This document shows positions 7,370 through 15,000 of a stretch of DNA of 33,029 nt, piece after piece. This stretch comes from Planctomycetota bacterium (GTDB lineage Bacteria; Planctomycetota; Planctomycetia; Gemmatales; Gemmataceae): assembly GCA_016873225.1 (NCBI GenBank), contig VGXS01000038.1, positions 1-33,029 of the forward strand, given 5' to 3'. Every line of letters begins with the position of its first letter. Positions within the stretch are counted from its first letter, which is position 1. A model generated the notes under the pieces. It did no database searches. It was not told where the DNA came from and worked only from the letters and a program-made list of their open reading frames with translations. The translations under genes were made by a program, and so were the position numbers.

Positions 7370-9814
7370 TCAGTGCCTCGGGCCGCCCGGCTTGCGGACG
7401 GCCTGGGCCGTCCATGGGTCTTCCGGCCACGGGTGGCGTGGATAGCGGCCGCGCAGTTCCTTACGCACGACCTGGTAGGTGGTGTTCCAGAAGCTTTCAA
7501 GGTCGTCGGTGACTTGCTGCGGGCGAAAGTTCGGCGCCAGCAGGTGCAGCAGCACCCGCACCCGGCCGCCCGCGATGCGTGGCGTTTCCTTCCAGCCGAA
7601 CAGTTCCTGGATCCGCGCCGCCAGCACCGGCGGCCTGCCGGGTTCATAGGCTAGCGCCGCCATGCCCCCCGAGGGCAGGGTGAGGCGCGCCGGCGCCAAC
7701 GCGTCGAGGTCGCGGCGCTGCTTGTGGTCGAGGGTTTCCAGCAGGGCCGTGTGCCAGTCCTTGCCCCGCACGGCGGCCAGGGACCGTTCGTCCCGGCAAA
7801 GCCCGGCCAAAAAATCAGGCCAAAACGAATCGTCGATAGGGGGAACCGTGCCGGGCATGGCGATGGCGAGCCATTTCCACCGTGCCAGGAGCTGCCGCGC
7901 GGGCGTGCCCTCCGCCGGAAGGAGCGAATCGAGCCGGGCCCGCGCCGCCCCGGCCAGGATGGCGGCGGAACCGTCGTCGAGCGGCACCGGCGCCTCCCGC
8001 TCGTCAATGACCAGTCCGCCGAAGCTGGTCCGTCGCCTGCCGACGATCCGCTCCGTCCGCTCATCGAACTCAACGGCGGTTTCCACCTTCAGCCGGGCGG
8101 GGTCGAGGTCCTCGGGGACGATGCCCGAGGCCATGCGCACGACCGCCTCACCCGGCTGGTCATCGACATCGAGGCAGAGGAACAGGTCATGCTCGCTGAC
8201 CGCCGACGCCGGGCCGAGCCTCACGGGCCTGCCTCCCGCCATCATCGCCTTGCCAGGATCCTTGTCACGGCGGCGCGCCAGCCTGTCGGGGAAGGCGGCC
8301 ATCAGGGCCCCGGCGAAGGCCCGGCGGGAGTCGGGGGCCCCGGGGCCGGGAGACACCTGCCTTTCGAGGTCGGAGGCGATTTGGGCCAGCCTGCGGTCGC
8401 GCGGCGGGCCCGACTCGGGCAGCCATTCGTCCAGGCGGTGCAGCAGGTCGCAATCGACGGCATGGTCGGGGCGTTCCGTCCTTTGGGGTTCACCCTCCGA
8501 AAGCAGCGCCGCGGCGCGCGCCGCCAGCCTGGGAATTCCCCGGCGGGCCCCCTCGGCCAGGAGCACTCCCGCGCGCGGAGGCAAAGGCAACCGGCCCAGC
8601 AGGTCGCCCAGGGCGGTGAGCCGGCCTTCCCGGATGGCGCCCAGCGCCTCCAGGGTGGAAAGCGCCCGGGCCCTGGATGCCGCGGGCGGGGAGTCGAGCC
8701 ACTCGAACCGGTCTAGTTCGCCCAAGGCGGCCAGTTGCAGCAGCGCCGCCGACGGATCGACGCGCAGGATCTCGGCGAGGTCGTGTTCGGGCCGCCTCGA
8801 ATCGTCGTGCTCCGAAAAGAGCCTCAGGCATGTGCCCGGCGCCTCGCGGCCGGCGCGGCCGGCCCGCTGGGCCAGCGACGCGCGGCAGACGGGACGCACC
8901 ACGAGGCGGTCGAGGCCCGTGGCCGGGTCGTGGGCCAGTTGCCTCGCCAGGCCGGAATCAACCACGGCTCGAACCCCCGGCACCGTGACCGAGCTTTCAG
9001 CCACATTCGTCGACAGGATGACACGCCTCGCGCCGGCCCGGGGAGCCAAGACCTCGTCCTGCTCCTCTGGCGAGAGGTCGCCGTGCAGCGGCATGGTCGC
9101 CAGTCCGGGGCGCCTGGGCAGGCGTTCGGCCACTTGCCGGATCTCACGCCACCCGGGCAGGAAGACAAGGATGTCGCCGGCGGCCGAGTCGAGGACGCGG
9201 GTGACGGCCCGGGCGACTCCCGCGGGCCAGTCGGGCCCTTGGGGCACTGGCTCATGCCCTATTGAGACGGGGAACAGCCGGCCGGGGCTGTCGAGCGTGG
9301 GGCATCCACCCAGGTAGGCGGAGACGCGGGCGGCATCCACGGTGGCCGACATCACCACCACGCGCAGGTCGGGCCTGAGGGTTTCGCGCACCACCCTGAG
9401 CAACCCGGCGATGAGGTCGGTTTCCACGCCCCGCTCATGGAACTCGTCGAGGATGACGCAGCCGATCCCTTCCAGCGCGGGATCGTCGCGCAGCAGGTTG
9501 AGGGCGATGCCGGGCGTCATGGCCACGAGGCGCGTGGAGGAGTTTGCCTGGCGGTCGAAGCGGACATGGTAGCCTACCTCCGATCCCAACCGGCATCCGC
9601 GCTCGAAGGCGATGCGCCGGGCCGCGGCGCGGGCGGCCAGCCTGCGGGGTTCCACGAGGAGGATCGCGCCAGCGGTGGAATCAAGCAGCGCGGAAGGCAG
9701 GCGGGTTGTCTTGCCGGCGCCCGTGCTCGCGCGCAGCACAAGGCACGGATGCCCGCGCAACGACGCCACCGCCCCCGGCAGCAGCGCGTCGATGGGCAGC
9801 TCTGGCAAGGCCAT
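7370..9814 (-). CDS. hrpB: ATP-dependent helicase HrpB (DEAH/RHA family)
   Basis: This 814-residue protein has the usual HrpB length and motif order: Walker A ASTGAGKTT (residues 29-37), EPRRLAARA (motif Ia), DEFHERG (123-129, motif II), MSATVDA (motif III), FLPGWREIRQV (motif IV region), STNVAESSVTVPG (motif V) and QRAGRAGREAPG (motif VI). A helicase-associated region and an HrpB-type C-terminal domain (GGMAALAYEPGRPPVL, LLAPNFRPQQVTDDL, ELRGRYPRHPWPEDP) complete it. I use the ATG at 9814, 4 bases after the upstream stop; a TTG at 9838 with AGGAA before it is an alternative and would overlap the upstream gene. HrpB is a putative RNA helicase of unclear cellular role. Tight spacing with the unknown 390-residue gene suggests one transcript. 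Confidence 0.96.
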   Translation of the reverse strand: MALPELPIDALLPGAVASLRGHPCLVLRASTGAGKTTRLPSALLDSTAGAILLVEPRRLAARAAARRIAFERGCRLGSEVGYHVRFDRQANSSTRLVAMTPGIALNLLRDDPALEGIGCVILDEFHERGVETDLIAGLLRVVRETLRPDLRVVVMSATVDAARVSAYLGGCPTLDSPGRLFPVSIGHEPVPQGPDWPAGVARAVTRVLDSAAGDILVFLPGWREIRQVAERLPRRPGLATMPLHGDLSPEEQDEVLAPRAGARRVILSTNVAESSVTVPGVRAVVDSGLARQLAHDPATGLDRLVVRPVCRASLAQRAGRAGREAPGTCLRLFSEHDDSRRPEHDLAEILRVDPSAALLQLAALGELDRFEWLDSPPAASRARALSTLEALGAIREGRLTALGDLLGRLPLPPRAGVLLAEGARRGIPRLAARAAALLSEGEPQRTERPDHAVDCDLLHRLDEWLPESGPPRDRRLAQIASDLERQVSPGPGAPDSRRAFAGALMAAFPDRLARRRDKDPGKAMMAGGRPVRLGPASAVSEHDLFLCLDVDDQPGEAVVRMASGIVPEDLDPARLKVETAVEFDERTERIVGRRRTSFGGLVIDEREAPVPLDDGSAAILAGAARARLDSLLPAEGTPARQLLARWKWLAIAMPGTVPPIDDSFWPDFLAGLCRDERSLAAVRGKDWHTALLETLDHKQRRDLDALAPARLTLPSGGMAALAYEPGRPPVLAARIQELFGWKETPRIAGGRVRVLLHLLAPNFRPQQVTDDLESFWNTTYQVVRKELRGRYPRHPWPEDPWTAQAVRKPGGPRH

Positions 9815-9818
9815 CGGC

Positions 9819-10991
9819 TCAGGCCCGCGGCTTTCCAAGGCGTTCCTGTTCCAGGCAAGCGGCCAGGAAATGGACCGGGTCGCCCTGGAGGCGCGCCGCC
9901 CGGATCATCGGCCGGAAATCGCCGACCTTCTGGCAACGCTCGCGCAGCGATTGCGGAGACTGGCAGGTCACCGCCGCCTCCAGCGCCTCCGCCTCGCGTC
10001 CGATCGTCTCGAGCAGGCGGTGGAGCACCTCGGAGGGGTAGGTGTTGCCTTCCTCCGCGCCGGCTCGCGCCGCCTCGCGGAAGTGGTTGATGTGCGACTC
10101 GGCGTCCCGCCCCGCGATCGCCTCGAGGTAGTGCCTCCAGCCGACAAAGAACGGGTCGAACGGTGTCTCGCCCCGGGGCGCGAAACGGCCCTTGAGGCGG
10201 GATCCGTAATCGCACAGCTCGCAGGCGAGGTCGAGTTCCGGACACGGCCCCATGCCCCCGGCCAACTGCACGGTCGACTGCAGGTGGGAAAGGTCGATGT
10301 GATAGACATCCTCGGCCGTGAGGTCGGGGTTGGCTTCAAGCAGGGCCGGCAGGCGCCCGGGAGCCATCGGCGCGGTTTCCTCCGCCGTCGGTTCCCTGCC
10401 TTGCTGGCGGGCCAGGTCGGCCGTCAACCGCCCCGTCAGCTCATGGTGGAGCGCCCGCGTGAGTTGCCTGATGCATGCCTTGCGGTCGTCTGGATGCGAC
10501 GGGATTTCCCCCTGGCTGAGCGCCGTGATCGCATTGCAGAGGCCGTAGCGGGCCAGGATCCATCCGTAGCCTTCCACCGGCATGAGTCCCTCGTAAAACG
10601 CCAGGCGGATCGGGGTGTCCCAGTCGCCATCGTCGTCGGCCTTGAACTGGACCAGAGCGTTGCGGATCGGTTGCGCGTCGCCCAGCAGCTTGTAGAAGGG
10701 CCAAGCCTGGTCAAGCAGTCCTTGTTCGAGGGCCTTGCCCCCCACCAAATGAGCCGACTCCCGGATGGCTTGCTCGTACTGTTCCTGCTGCGCCGGGGTG
10801 AGGTCGGTTGATCCGGCGGTGGGCGTGGGGCAGGCTCCCATTGCCGTCCTCGCCCGCATGAGCCGGGCGTAAAACCAGCCCCAGAAATCTCCCTTGTCCA
10901 TCAGGACGGATTCGAGGCGGTCAAGCGCCGAGGCGGTGCCGCCTTGGGCGAGGGCCTGCTCCAGCAACCCGCAGGCTTCGGTATCGCTCAT
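9819..10991 (-). CDS. Unknown 390-residue soluble protein upstream of hrpB
   Basis: I do not recognise the family. The protein has no signal peptide or membrane segment and looks largely helical. An N-terminal segment (TEACGLLEQALAQGGTASALDRLES) resembles a helical repeat unit, and a second helical block stands at the C-terminus (EVLHRLLETIGREAEALEAAV). Between them is a Cys-bearing stretch (GMGPCPELDLACELCDYGS) with three cysteines, and many Trp/Tyr residues occur in the middle (FYARLMRA, GYGWILARYGL). The start is an ATG with GGGAGA about 8 bases upstream. It ends 4 bases before hrpB, so it is probably translated with it. TIGR02996-like domains of planctomycete/myxobacterial proteins come to mind from the DxxxRLxxADxLxE-like N-terminus, but the match is too loose to name. 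Confidence 0.75.
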   Translation of the reverse strand: MSDTEACGLLEQALAQGGTASALDRLESVLMDKGDFWGWFYARLMRARTAMGACPTPTAGSTDLTPAQQEQYEQAIRESAHLVGGKALEQGLLDQAWPFYKLLGDAQPIRNALVQFKADDDGDWDTPIRLAFYEGLMPVEGYGWILARYGLCNAITALSQGEIPSHPDDRKACIRQLTRALHHELTGRLTADLARQQGREPTAEETAPMAPGRLPALLEANPDLTAEDVYHIDLSHLQSTVQLAGGMGPCPELDLACELCDYGSRLKGRFAPRGETPFDPFFVGWRHYLEAIAGRDAESHINHFREAARAGAEEGNTYPSEVLHRLLETIGREAEALEAAVTCQSPQSLRERCQKVGDFRPMIRAARLQGDPVHFLAACLEQERLGKPRA

Positions 10992-11103
10992 GGTGGGTGT
11001 CTCCCGGGTGGTGGTCGGATTCGTGAAGATTGGGAAATAAAAGCATGAATAATTGTTGAATTTTTTCTTGCCCTTTCATCAGGGAGCGGTATTTTTACCG
11101 TTG

Positions 11104-11157
11104 CCCCGTCGAGGTTTCCCTGGTGGTTGGGCGACACCAGGGTGGCTGCCGACGGGG
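11104..11157. other. Nested perfect inverted repeat (two 8-bp stems)
   Basis: CCCCGTCG (11104-11111) pairs with CGACGGGG (11150-11157). Inside it CCCTGGTG (11118-11125) pairs with CACCAGGG (11135-11142) around a 9-base loop. A third small perfect hairpin CGGTA-TTTT-TACCG stands beside it at 11087-11100. The structure sits between the end of the kinase gene (11175) and the start of the next minus-strand gene (10991). Read on the plus strand it is followed by CATTTTCATTT; on the minus strand there is no U-run. It may be a terminator or attenuator between the two minus genes, or part of a small RNA. The pairing is seen; the role is inferred. Confidence 0.6.
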
Positions 11158-11174
11158 CATTTTCATTTCCGGGA

Positions 11175-12023
11175 TCATATTTCCAGTCCGTCGAGGCCCA
11201 ATTCGGGCGATGTCACCAGCTTGTCTTCCAGCTGGCTCAGTACATTTTGAACCGCTGTCATCCTTTCAGGCCTCTGGTTGGCGTCGATGCTCAGGCAGGA
11301 GCCGATCAGCGCGGATAGCGGCTCGGGCAATCCCTTGATTAGCTCCTGAACCGGCTTGTAATACTTCAGCCAGGTCACCTGCTTGATCATTTCGCCGCCA
11401 TCGTTCACCCAGGGCATGAGGGTCTTGCCCGTCAGCGTCGTGTACATGGTGGCGCCGAAGTTGTAGATGTCGGTCCGCTCGTTGATGATCTTGCCCTTGG
11501 CGGTTTCAGGCGCCAGGTATTGCGGGGTTCCCTGGATGCGCATCGCTCCCTCGCCCCGCACCTGCGCCAGGCCGAAGTCGATCACCTTGAGCGCGCCACC
11601 GGCCCCCACCATCACATTTCCCGGCTTGAGGTCGGCGTGGAAAATGTCCTTCTTGTGCATGTGAACCATGCCGTCGGCGATCATGCGGAAAGCCTGCACC
11701 TTCTGCGGTAGGCTCAAGCGCACCTGGTCCATCGGCTTGCCGTTGACGAACTCCATCAGCAGGTGGACCTTAATGACTTTTCCGAAGAACCAGGCCCGGA
11801 GTTCCTCGTAAGCCAGCACCTTGAGCAGGTGGGGATGGTTGAGCCTCTGGCCGATCTCGAATTCGTGCTTGGCCTGGACGAGGAACTTCTTGTCCTCCTC
11901 TTCGGTGATCGGGACCACCTTCAGGGCGTAGGCCTTGGCGTCCTCCATCCGGCGGATCTGCAGGACCGAGCTGTTGGCCCCGTTTCCAAGCGGGCCGGTG
12001 ACGGAGAACTTACCGATTTTCAT
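11175..12023 (-). CDS. Soluble Hanks-type Ser/Thr protein kinase, non-RD
   Basis: The 282-residue protein is a bare kinase domain. It has the glycine loop LGNGANSSV (residues 12-20), the ATP-anchoring Lys35 (AYALKVV), the catalytic loop HADLKPGN (129-136, Asp131), DFG at 149-151, the activation segment end GTPQYLAPE, and DIYNFGATMY of subdomain IX. Ala replaces the usual Arg before the catalytic Asp, so it is a non-RD kinase, a class generally not controlled by activation-loop phosphorylation. There is no membrane segment or extracellular sensor, unlike PknB. I start at the ATG at 12023 (MKIGKFSVTG) because the kinase domain begins there; an upstream in-frame extension to 12101 looks non-coding. 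It is divergent from the calpain-like gene. Confidence 0.92.
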   Translation of the reverse strand: MKIGKFSVTGPLGNGANSSVLQIRRMEDAKAYALKVVPITEEEDKKFLVQAKHEFEIGQRLNHPHLLKVLAYEELRAWFFGKVIKVHLLMEFVNGKPMDQVRLSLPQKVQAFRMIADGMVHMHKKDIFHADLKPGNVMVGAGGALKVIDFGLAQVRGEGAMRIQGTPQYLAPETAKGKIINERTDIYNFGATMYTTLTGKTLMPWVNDGGEMIKQVTWLKYYKPVQELIKGLPEPLSALIGSCLSIDANQRPERMTAVQNVLSQLEDKLVTSPELGLDGLEI

Positions 12024-12179
12024 GTCGCGGGATTCCCAAGGCAAGGGGGGCGCCCAGGTGGCGCTTATATCAAGACTTAAGGATACGGGCATCTTCACCA
12101 CTTGGGTATTGCATTCGGCCCTTCAGGCTGGAAGGCTGGAATGTCGGAATGACACTCTTGCCCGGGGAGCATTACCACC

Positions 12180-12281
12180 ATGGCCCATCGCGCATTCGCC
12201 GGCCTCGCCGTCCTTGCCGTATTGTTCGTGTCCCTTCCCGCATCACGCTTGCCGGCCCAGGGGGGCAAGCGCTCGTTCTAG
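12180..12281 (+). pseudogene. Detached signal peptide of the calpain-like protease
   Basis: An ATG at 12180, with GGGGAG 10 bases upstream, encodes a textbook signal peptide (HRAFAGLAVLAVLFVSLPA) and then RLPAQGGKRSF. A TAG follows at 12279-12281. The frame is exactly that of the protease starting at 12288, and the residues after the TAG (AVVDQHFKGWDANNDG) run straight into its EF-hand. This is most simply the 5' end of one gene cut by a nonsense codon or base error. An amber-readthrough product is possible but unproven. Confidence 0.75.
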
Positions 12282-12287
12282 GCCGTT

Positions 12288-13310
12288 GTGGATCAGCATT
12301 TTAAGGGCTGGGACGCCAACAACGACGGGGCCCTGAGCCATGCCGAGGTGGAAACCCTCGTCGCTTCCCACAAGGTGAAGGGTGACGAGGCCGCCGCCGT
12401 CGCCAGCATCCATGTCTGGTTCCGGAACCACGCCGGCCACGCGCCCCTCACCCCCGATTTCTTCAAGAACACCAAGGACGGCAAGGAGGAACGGCGCGAT
12501 GTCGCGCAGAAGTCGAACCACCTCCAGTCCGATTTCAACTCCTTCAGCAAGCACCTGGCCACGGTTCCCCGGCAGGTGTTCACCTCCAGTCCGCCCTCCA
12601 TCGATGGCATGTCGCAGGGGCAACTCGGCGATTGCTACTTCGTTTCGACGGTCGGCGCCTTCTGCCACCGGGACCCGGCCGCCATCAAGCGCCTGGCCAA
12701 GGTGGGCGGCGACGGCTCGACCGAGGTCGATTTCGGCGACGGCCGGCACACCAAGGTCGCCCCGCTCACCGACTCCCTCATCTGCCTGGGAAGCTCGGCG
12801 CACGGCCAGGGGTTGTGGCTCAATGTGCTCGAGGAAGGTTTCGGCAAGGTGAAGGGGGCCAAGAAGGGCGCCGCGACCGATTCAGGTTCCAAGGCGGCGG
12901 TGGACAAGATCTCCAAGGGCGGTGACCCGGGCGCCGTGATCGCGATGCTCACCGGCAAGAAGGCCGACTACCTGCCTGTTCGCAAGACACCCCCGGAAAA
13001 ACTCCATGAAGCCATGCTGCGCGCCTCGGCGGCGCGCAAGCTCATTTCCGCGGGCACCGACGCCGCTTCCAAGCATCCGCTTCCCCCGGGCATCCCCGGC
13101 GACCATGCCTATGCCGTTCTCGCCGTGAAGGGCAACCAGCTCACCATCTGGAACCCTTGGGGAAACCATTTCGAGCCCAAGGGCGGCCCGCCCGGACTGC
13201 AGCACGGCTACAAGGTGGACAAGGGAATCTTCACGATGCCCTTTTCAGACTTTGAAAAGGTCTTTTCAGATGTGCATGTCGAGACCGACATGCACCACGG
13301 CAAACGCTGA
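12288..13310 (+). CDS. Calpain-family cysteine protease with N-terminal EF-hand
   Basis: In 340 residues from a GTG, the catalytic triad of papain-like calpains is complete: Cys116 in GQLGDCYF, His273 in GDHAYAVL and Asn289 in WNPWGNH. An EF-hand calcium loop (DANNDGALSHAE, residues 9-20) precedes the protease core, which fits calcium-dependent control as in eukaryotic calpains. The C2-like domains of animal calpains are absent. The GTG at 12288 has no good ribosome site, while the ATG at 12180 has one and a signal peptide; the TAG at 12279 lies between. The protein was therefore probably built as an exported protease. As it stands, either a cytosolic protein is made from the GTG, or the gene is dead, or the TAG is read through. 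The catalytic part shows no other damage. Confidence 0.85.
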   Translation: MDQHFKGWDANNDGALSHAEVETLVASHKVKGDEAAAVASIHVWFRNHAGHAPLTPDFFKNTKDGKEERRDVAQKSNHLQSDFNSFSKHLATVPRQVFTSSPPSIDGMSQGQLGDCYFVSTVGAFCHRDPAAIKRLAKVGGDGSTEVDFGDGRHTKVAPLTDSLICLGSSAHGQGLWLNVLEEGFGKVKGAKKGAATDSGSKAAVDKISKGGDPGAVIAMLTGKKADYLPVRKTPPEKLHEAMLRASAARKLISAGTDAASKHPLPPGIPGDHAYAVLAVKGNQLTIWNPWGNHFEPKGGPPGLQHGYKVDKGIFTMPFSDFEKVFSDVHVETDMHHGKR

Positions 13311-13323
13311 AGTCCCCGGGCGG

Positions 13324-14118
13324 TCAGTCGGGTATGTACCGGACGGCGTGGCTGGCCGACTTGTGGTACCACTCCCCGGAGCGGTAGGGCCTCAGCCTCA
13401 CCCCCACGGGGATGGGCTTGCCGGCGTCATCCTTCTCTCCCTCGCCGTGGCTGTCGAGCACCAGGTGGACGGGCTTTCCCGCCGCGTCGGCGCCGATGTC
13501 CCCCGCCCAGAGCACCACATGGCTGATGCTTCCCGACTTGTTCCGCACATACAGGAGATCGCCCGTGCGGAGGGCGGCGGCCCTTTCCTCGAGCGAACCC
13601 GGCAGCGTGATCCGCGCCGCGGGCAAACGGCCGTTTCCCTGGCGGGCCTCCCTCATTTCCGCCTGCTTGTGGACATCGCCGTCGAGCAGGATGCCGGCGG
13701 CCTGGTCGTAGGTGAAGGCGGTGAGGTTGCTGCAATCCACTCCGGGTCCGTTGCGGCCGACGGCGGTTTCCTTCCAGGGCCAACCCTGGGGCGGGTTCCA
13801 GTCGGGCACATGGTGGTGCTGGTAACCGTGCCCGATCAAACGCGCGGCGGTGGCGATGATCCTCTCCCGCTTGAAGGAGGCGTTCCAGCGGGGCCACTCT
13901 GCGGGCTCGGGGTAGGTCCGGCGCTGCGGGCCCCAGGCGCCGAATTTCGTCCTCGCCGCGTTGGAATACCATTCGTGGAACGGTATTTCGGCCGTCAGCT
14001 TGGGGTCGCCCCGCGGGGTTTTCTGCAGATCGCCGATCAGGCTTTCCAGCGGATGGGTGTATTTCAGCGAGTAAGGCGATTGGTAACCCTCGGCGGCGAC
14101 GGCTGAAAGGCTGGCCAA
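13324..14118 (-). CDS. Secreted NlpC/P60-like cysteine peptidase or amidase
   Basis: This protein shows the NlpC/P60 pattern. The nucleophile Cys129 lies in GPGVDCSNLTAFTYD, the catalytic His in SISHVVLWAGD, and a third conserved position in HLVLDSHGEG. Such enzymes cut peptidoglycan stem peptides or related amide bonds outside the cytoplasm. The start is unclear. The only ordinary start codon in the frame is the TTG at 14118, which leaves just ten residues before the mature sequence. The frame is open upstream to 14157 and reads RIASAALLATALASLSAVAA, an obvious signal peptide, preceded by GGGAGG (14150-14155). A rare ATC start at 14148 or a lost ATG are the alternatives. The upstream pyrK-like gene ends at 14158, so this is probably the last gene of that operon. 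Confidence 0.82.
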   Translation of the reverse strand: MASLSAVAAEGYQSPYSLKYTHPLESLIGDLQKTPRGDPKLTAEIPFHEWYSNAARTKFGAWGPQRRTYPEPAEWPRWNASFKRERIIATAARLIGHGYQHHHVPDWNPPQGWPWKETAVGRNGPGVDCSNLTAFTYDQAAGILLDGDVHKQAEMREARQGNGRLPAARITLPGSLEERAAALRTGDLLYVRNKSGSISHVVLWAGDIGADAAGKPVHLVLDSHGEGEKDDAGKPIPVGVRLRPYRSGEWYHKSASHAVRYIPD

Positions 14119-14157
14119 GGCCGTGGCGAGAAGGGCCGCTGACGCGATCCTCCCGGA

Positions 14158-15000
14158 TTATCCGAAATCCACCAGGTCCCCCGCGGCGAAGGTTGGCCCG
14201 TCGACGCACACGCGGCGGTAATCCCACCCGGCGGGTGAACCCGGGTCGCGCACCTTCACGACGCATGAGTAGCAGATGCCCAGGCCGCAGGCCATGGGCG
14301 TTTCCAGCGACAGGTGGCATGGCAGTCCGAGCGTGGCGCATTGGCGCGCCAAGGCCTTGAGCATCGGTTCCGGCCCGCATCCGAACACATGGTCGGGACG
14401 GGGCAGCGCGGCCAGGACATCGGTCACCCGCCCGCGGGTGCCGGCGCTGCCGTCGTCGGTGGCCAGGTGCACCGTGGCGCCGGCCTCGCGAAAGGCGTCC
14501 ACGCCGGCATGCAAGGAGGCGGTCCGGGCGCCATAAACAAGATCGACGGCATCCACCCTGCGGCGGGCCCGGTCTCCAGCGAATCCCATGGTTCCCAAGA
14601 GCTCGCGGGTATGCGCCAAAAACGGCGTCTGACCGATGCCTCCAGCCACCAGGGCCACCCGCCTCGCTCCGTCGGCCGGCTCGGGAAAGCGTTGTCCGAG
14701 CGGCCCCCACGCCTCGAGCGGGTCACCCGGCCTCAGGCGCGCCAGCATGCCGGTCGCCTTGCCCACCACCAGGTGGACGAACGAGATGCCGCGGCCACCC
14801 GGAAGCGTGTCGCACAAGGCGAAAGGCCGGCCCAGAAGCGGATCGGTCTGCCCCGGCAGGCGGACCATGATGAATTGGCCGGGGCGGGTTCGCAGCGCCA
14901 GTTCCGGAGCGTCGATGTCCACCTTCCAGGTGCGCTCAGCGAGCGGGGTGTTGGCCAGGACGGTGGCGGAGCAGGTGACGGGCCGGCAGGGATGGGTCAT
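14158..15000 (-). CDS. pyrK: Dihydroorotate dehydrogenase electron-transfer subunit-like protein
   Basis: The 280-residue protein has the three parts of PyrK. A ferredoxin-reductase FAD-binding barrel comes first (RPGQFIMVRLPG, LLGRPFALCD with the FAD-binding RPF). An NAD-binding domain follows (VALVAGGIGQTPFLAH; FGCGPEPMLKALA). The 2Fe-2S cluster motif CGLGICYSC, with a fourth Cys in YRRVCVDGP, ends it. In the class 1B enzyme PyrK passes electrons from dihydroorotate via PyrD to NAD. No pyrD is next to it; instead it follows an rluB-like gene, its ATG overlapping that gene's TGA (ATGA). The partner could be encoded elsewhere, or the protein could serve another redox enzyme of the same family. 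Confidence 0.9.
   Translation of the reverse strand: MTHPCRPVTCSATVLANTPLAERTWKVDIDAPELALRTRPGQFIMVRLPGQTDPLLGRPFALCDTLPGGRGISFVHLVVGKATGMLARLRPGDPLEAWGPLGQRFPEPADGARRVALVAGGIGQTPFLAHTRELLGTMGFAGDRARRRVDAVDLVYGARTASLHAGVDAFREAGATVHLATDDGSAGTRGRVTDVLAALPRPDHVFGCGPEPMLKALARQCATLGLPCHLSLETPMACGLGICYSCVVKVRDPGSPAGWDYRRVCVDGPTFAAGDLVDFG

Noticed and set aside
7662..9317. Long plus-strand open frame of 551 codons
   Set aside because: It lies opposite hrpB, which has every helicase motif; the plus frame is Ser/Arg-rich low-complexity.
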